Translations under genes and position numbers: made by a program
NCBI GenBank assembly: GCA_930367205.1
Contig: OV884012.1
Coordinates: 33,142,796 to 33,206,795 of the forward strand
Source: Acanthosoma haemorrhoidale
Lineage: Eukaryota; Arthropoda; Insecta; Hemiptera; Acanthosomatidae
Length of the DNA: 64,000 nucleotides
Reading direction: 5' to 3'
Shown here: piece after piece, positions 60,722 through 64,000 of the stretch
Layout of the letters: every line of letters starts with the position of its first letter
How positions within the stretch are numbered: position 1 is the stretch's first letter
The notes under the pieces: model-generated
The model's input: only the letters and a program-made list of their open reading frames with translations
Database searches by the model: none
Told to the model about the DNA's origin: nothing

Positions 60722-62041
60722 ATGAAATTTTATCAACAATTGATCTCTCAAAATAAAAAAAAAAGATCGAGATCACTAGGTCCAACCCCGACAACGTCGC
60801 CTGTAAAGCGTAAACCAAGACGATCAACCAGGAATGTACAAATAACCTCTTCTGCGGCTAGTTCCATGGAAGAGATACCTCCACAGGCCAGCACATCCAA
60901 TAATGATCCCGCCATAGAGTCACCTTTCTTCACGCCAAACACCTTTGAGGCGTTGAAAAATATCCCAGCAGAAGAAATGGAAGTCAACAAAACTCCAACA
61001 CAGCCCCAGCCGCCTCCTATATTTGTACGCAATATTAGCAATTTTAAATTACTATGCTCACAAATGAGCAAAATTGTTGGTACCGGCAAATATACGTGCC
61101 TAAATCGCTCTCGGGACACGAAAATATCTCCGGACACTCCCGATACTTATCGGGCAATTATCAAATATTTGGACGAAACCAATGCTGACTTTCACACCTA
61201 TCAGCTGAAACAAGAACGCTCGCTCCGAGTAGTAATTAGAAACTTGCACCCGACCACACCAGCTGACGAAATCGAAGATGAACTCTTTGCTCTTGGATTC
61301 AAAGTTCGTCAAATAACGAACGTGTTACGTGAGGATAAACAACAAGAGGGATCAATAAAAACGGCGTTACCACTGTTCTTCGTCGATCTCGAGCGAACAC
61401 CTGGAGTAGAGAAGATTTATGAACTAACACACCTGTACTATACAAGGGTACAGGTTGAAAAACCGTTCCCCAAACGAGACATCGTCCAGTGCCATAATTG
61501 TCAGGCATATGGGCACACGAAATCTTACTGCCACCACCCTCCCAGATGTGTAAAGTGTAGTGGGCAGCACAGAAGCGATTTGTGCAAAAAGCCCCTACAA
61601 TCTCCTGCGGTATGCGTACTTTGCAAGCAAGGCCATCCGGCCAACTACAAGGGCTGCGAGGCTTACAGAACGCTGAAGTCGAGGACCGATAAACGCCGTC
61701 AGCCAGAAGTGGAAAAACTTGCAGCAAGAAGCGGCCCAGCCAGAAACTTGAGGACTACTGTCTCTTTCGCCGATGCCGTTCGCAACAGAGAGCAGTCACA
61801 GGCACCACCCACCCCCTGTACACAAGATCACCTTTCCCAGCATTCCGTTCATCCCGTCAACCCACAAACTCTATCCCATCCTCAGCCACACATCTCGTAC
61901 ATTCCTCCACCTTCAAGTTCTTCGGATCTCACTAGCCTTTTAACCTCATTTCTTACAGAGTTCAGAACCCTAATTACTCCTCTCATTTCCCTACTTACAA
62001 ATCTGGTCTCCTACCTTATCCCCGTTAAACAAAATCCATAA
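60722..62041 (+). CDS. LINE ORF1: nucleic-acid-binding Gag-like protein
   Basis: The frame has 439 codons from ATG at 60722 to TAA. The first 90 residues are basic, then Pro/Ser-rich and disordered. Residues about 185-255 match the PRE_C2HC type domain preceding zinc knuckles in jockey-clade ORF1 (HPTTPADEIEDELFALGFKV). Three CCHC-type knuckles follow: C257-x2-C-x4-H-x4-C270, C276-x2-C-x3-H-x4-C288 and C298-x2-C-x3-H-x6-C312. The C-terminus is Pro/Gln/Ser-rich and hydrophobic at the end. The protein packages the LINE RNA and assists its integration. The frame is intact, unlike ORF2. Confidence 0.93.
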   Translation: MKFYQQLISQNKKKRSRSLGPTPTTSPVKRKPRRSTRNVQITSSAASSMEEIPPQASTSNNDPAIESPFFTPNTFEALKNIPAEEMEVNKTPTQPQPPPIFVRNISNFKLLCSQMSKIVGTGKYTCLNRSRDTKISPDTPDTYRAIIKYLDETNADFHTYQLKQERSLRVVIRNLHPTTPADEIEDELFALGFKVRQITNVLREDKQQEGSIKTALPLFFVDLERTPGVEKIYELTHLYYTRVQVEKPFPKRDIVQCHNCQAYGHTKSYCHHPPRCVKCSGQHRSDLCKKPLQSPAVCVLCKQGHPANYKGCEAYRTLKSRTDKRRQPEVEKLAARSGPARNLRTTVSFADAVRNREQSQAPPTPCTQDHLSQHSVHPVNPQTLSHPQPHISYIPPPSSSSDLTSLLTSFLTEFRTLITPLISLLTNLVSYLIPVKQNP

Positions 62042-64000
62042 GTGGATCCTTCCGACTCCTTATCCATTCTCCTTTGGAATGCGAATGGTGTTCGCACCCA
62101 CACTAACGAACTGACAGCACTACTCCACGACAAAAACATCGACGTAGCTCTCATTACTGAAACAAGACTTACTAGCAAACGATCATTTACGATTCGACAG
62201 TACCATACTTACCGAACTGATCACCCAGATGGAAGAGCTCATGCAGGTACCGCTGTCATTGTTCATAATTCCATTTCTCATCACATAGTTCCTTTGGTAG
62301 CACATGATTTCCTTCAGCCCACTGCAGTGTCAATCAGCACCTTCCCTTTCCCCCTTACTCTAGCATCAGTGTACTGCCCTCCCAATAAATCCATTTCCGA
62401 TTCCCAATTCATCTCCTTTCTAGACTCCATAGGACATTGTTTCCTTGTGGGTGGGGACTTTAATGCAAAGCACCAACACTGGGGGGTCAAGATCCACGAA
62501 TACACGCGGACGTGCTTTGCTGTCTGCACTTACACGGAAACATTGCTCCACGATCTCACCTGACACAGCCACCTATTGGCCATCAGATCCCAACCGAAAT
62601 CCAGATCTCCTAGACTTCTTCTTCTACAATAGTTTAGGAACACTAAACTATTCACTCAAGCGCCTCGATGACATCTCCTCCGATCATAGCCCTTTATTAT
62701 TAACCATTTCCCTAAAACCAATTCACAAACTATCTCCTCCTTCATTTATTAGGGGCCCAGTCGATTGGGACCACTTCCGTCAGCTTCTTACAGAGTCCGT
62801 AAACCTCAAATTATCCCTGAAAACATCCCAAGACCTGGACGATGCAGTGCATTCTTTCACTACTCTGGTCCAGAGGTCGGCTTGGGAGGCATCGTCACCC
62901 CATCGTCACCCAAAAATTCATAATCATAATAGTTTACCTCAGCATCTCAAAGATCTAATCCTATCCAAACGCCGCTCCAGAACAGTGTGGCAAAGATCCC
63001 GGCATCCTGCCGATCGCCGCTCGTACAATCGGTACTGCCGATTGGTAAAGCGGCGATTGGCATCCTTCCGTTCCGATTCTTTCAATTCCTACCTCTCCTC
63101 TCTGTCTACCAGGGATAACTCCTTGTGGAATGTAACCAAAAAAAATCCTAAAGTATCAACCTGTTTCACATCCGCTCCGTCGTGATGATGGGTCCTGGGC
63201 GGCTTCGGATGGGGATAGGTCGGAGGAATTTGCTCTGCATCTTACCCATACTTTCACACCTAACCTTTCTCATCAAAGCCATACTCACAGCACAACTGTG
63301 GAAGATTTCCTCACTTCACCTATTCCTCTCTCTCTTCCACCAAAAGCCGTTAATCCCTCTGAGGTCAAATACCTTTTGAAAAACTTACCTTACCGAAAAT
63401 CCCCTGGATATGATCTCCTTACTCCTCAAATTCTCAAACAACTTCCTCCTAAAGCCATAATCTTCCTAACCTATATATATAATTGCATTATCCGAACTAC
63501 GCACTTCCCACTCCTCTGGAAACATTCCATTATTGTCCTATTCGCCAAACCCGGTAAACCACCCAATGACGCCTCATCTTACCGTCCAATAAGCCTACTC
63601 CCTATCCTCTCAAAAATATTTGAGAAACTTCTATTAAAACGTCTACTTCCAATTATTGAATCCAAAAACCTTTTTCCTACACACCAATTTGGTTTCCGCC
63701 AACGGCATTCCACTGCTCAACAAGGCCTTCGCGTTGTTGATCACATCTCCTCAGCCCTTGAAACCAAACAGTATTGCACTGCTGCCTTTCTTGATATAGC
63801 TCAAGCTTTTGACAGGGTTTGGCACGCAGGTTTACTCTACAAGCTCAAAAGATATTTACCACAGACCCTTTTCCTAATCCTACAGTCCTACCTTTCAAAC
63901 CGCTTCTTCCAAGTCCGCTGTGGTTTAGAATATTCAAACTACTATCCTATAAATGCAGGAGTTCCACAGGGCAGTGTCCTGGGCCCCATCCTCTACAACC
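62042..64000 (+). pseudogene. LINE ORF2: endonuclease and reverse transcriptase, two frameshifts
   Basis: It begins GTG GAT CCT immediately after, and in the same frame as, the ORF1 stop. The endonuclease shows LLWNANG, LITETRL, VGGDFNAKHQHWG (about 62450-62485) and SSDHSPLLL (about 62676), all the catalytic signatures of the family. One extra G in the run 62481-62486 and one extra A in the run 63138-63145 shift the frame; each shift quickly leads to a stop (62561-62563, 63183-63185). From about 63145 the frame is open to the edge, with SYRPISLLPILSKIFEKL, motif A FLDIAQAFDRVWH and motif B AGVPQGSVLGPILYN. The catalytic FADD is beyond the window but present in the copy at 8172. It nicks target DNA and primes reverse transcription in functional relatives. 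Confidence 0.92.

Larger units (their letters stand above)
60530..64000 (+). mobile_element. Jockey-clade LINE (family A), youngest copy, cut by the window edge
   Basis: ORF1 with three zinc knuckles is followed by ORF2 with an apurinic endonuclease and a reverse transcriptase, the layout of the jockey clade. The right end of the window cuts the element inside reverse transcriptase motif B. The left limit is approximate. Older copies of the same family are at 8172, 21060 and 44262. Two single-base insertions interrupt ORF2. Confidence 0.93.

Overview
The window looks like part of a large, AT-rich arthropod (most likely insect) nuclear genome. It has long non-coding stretches, spliceosomal intron signals, a proline/tyrosine-rich secreted structural protein gene, and a dense mix of jockey-type LINEs, a Ty3-type LTR retrotransposon and Tc1/mariner relics. 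There is no bacterial gene organisation, operon, rRNA or CRISPR array. The species cannot be fixed from the sequence alone.

Host genes: only one is clear. A single very long exon at 15758-18772 (+) encodes a secreted protein with 26 YGPP repeats, probably cuticular or extracellular matrix. It has no ATG of its own and starts directly after a strong 3' splice site, so its start codon lies in an upstream exon. A TATA box at 15526 and a three-codon first exon at 15625 form one possible model. Two further stretches look like isolated exons of unknown minus-strand genes: a cysteine-rich one at 40085-40344 and a GC-rich one at 44513-44713.

Mobile DNA, left to right: a (CT)n microsatellite next to a Tc1-like transposase relic (7.0-7.9 kb); a dead jockey ORF2 copy (8.2-9.2 kb); a foldback element (11.0-11.5 kb) next to two tandem LINE 3' ends sharing three copies of one 13-bp target-site duplication (11.5-12.2 kb); a solo LTR inserted in a repeat whose empty version lies 2 kb away (22.6-23.4 kb); a pogo/Tigger-like relic (23.6-24.0 kb); a degraded LINE ORF2 end (26.4-27.5 kb); a mariner-derived deletion element, an LTR-like repeat and several LINE fragments (42.0-44.5 kb); a 5'-truncated LINE with an 11-bp target-site duplication (50.5-51.3 kb); a Ty3-type element with two LTRs identical by eye (55376-59856, minus strand); and a jockey LINE with ORF1, ORF2 and a tRNA-like 5' region that runs off the right edge (about 60.5-64.0 kb).

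The Ty3-type element is the most informative piece. Its primer-binding site is a 10-nt perfect complement of a site inside its own LTR, as in Tf1-type self-priming. It also has a textbook A AAA AAC slippery site and a purine-rich tract, but its polymerase is damaged by a deletion and a nonsense codon even though the LTRs are identical. The jockey element and its older copies at 8.2, 21.1 and 44.3 kb record repeated activity of one family. The remaining sequence is mostly featureless AT-rich DNA with a few GC-richer islands that may be conserved regulatory elements.
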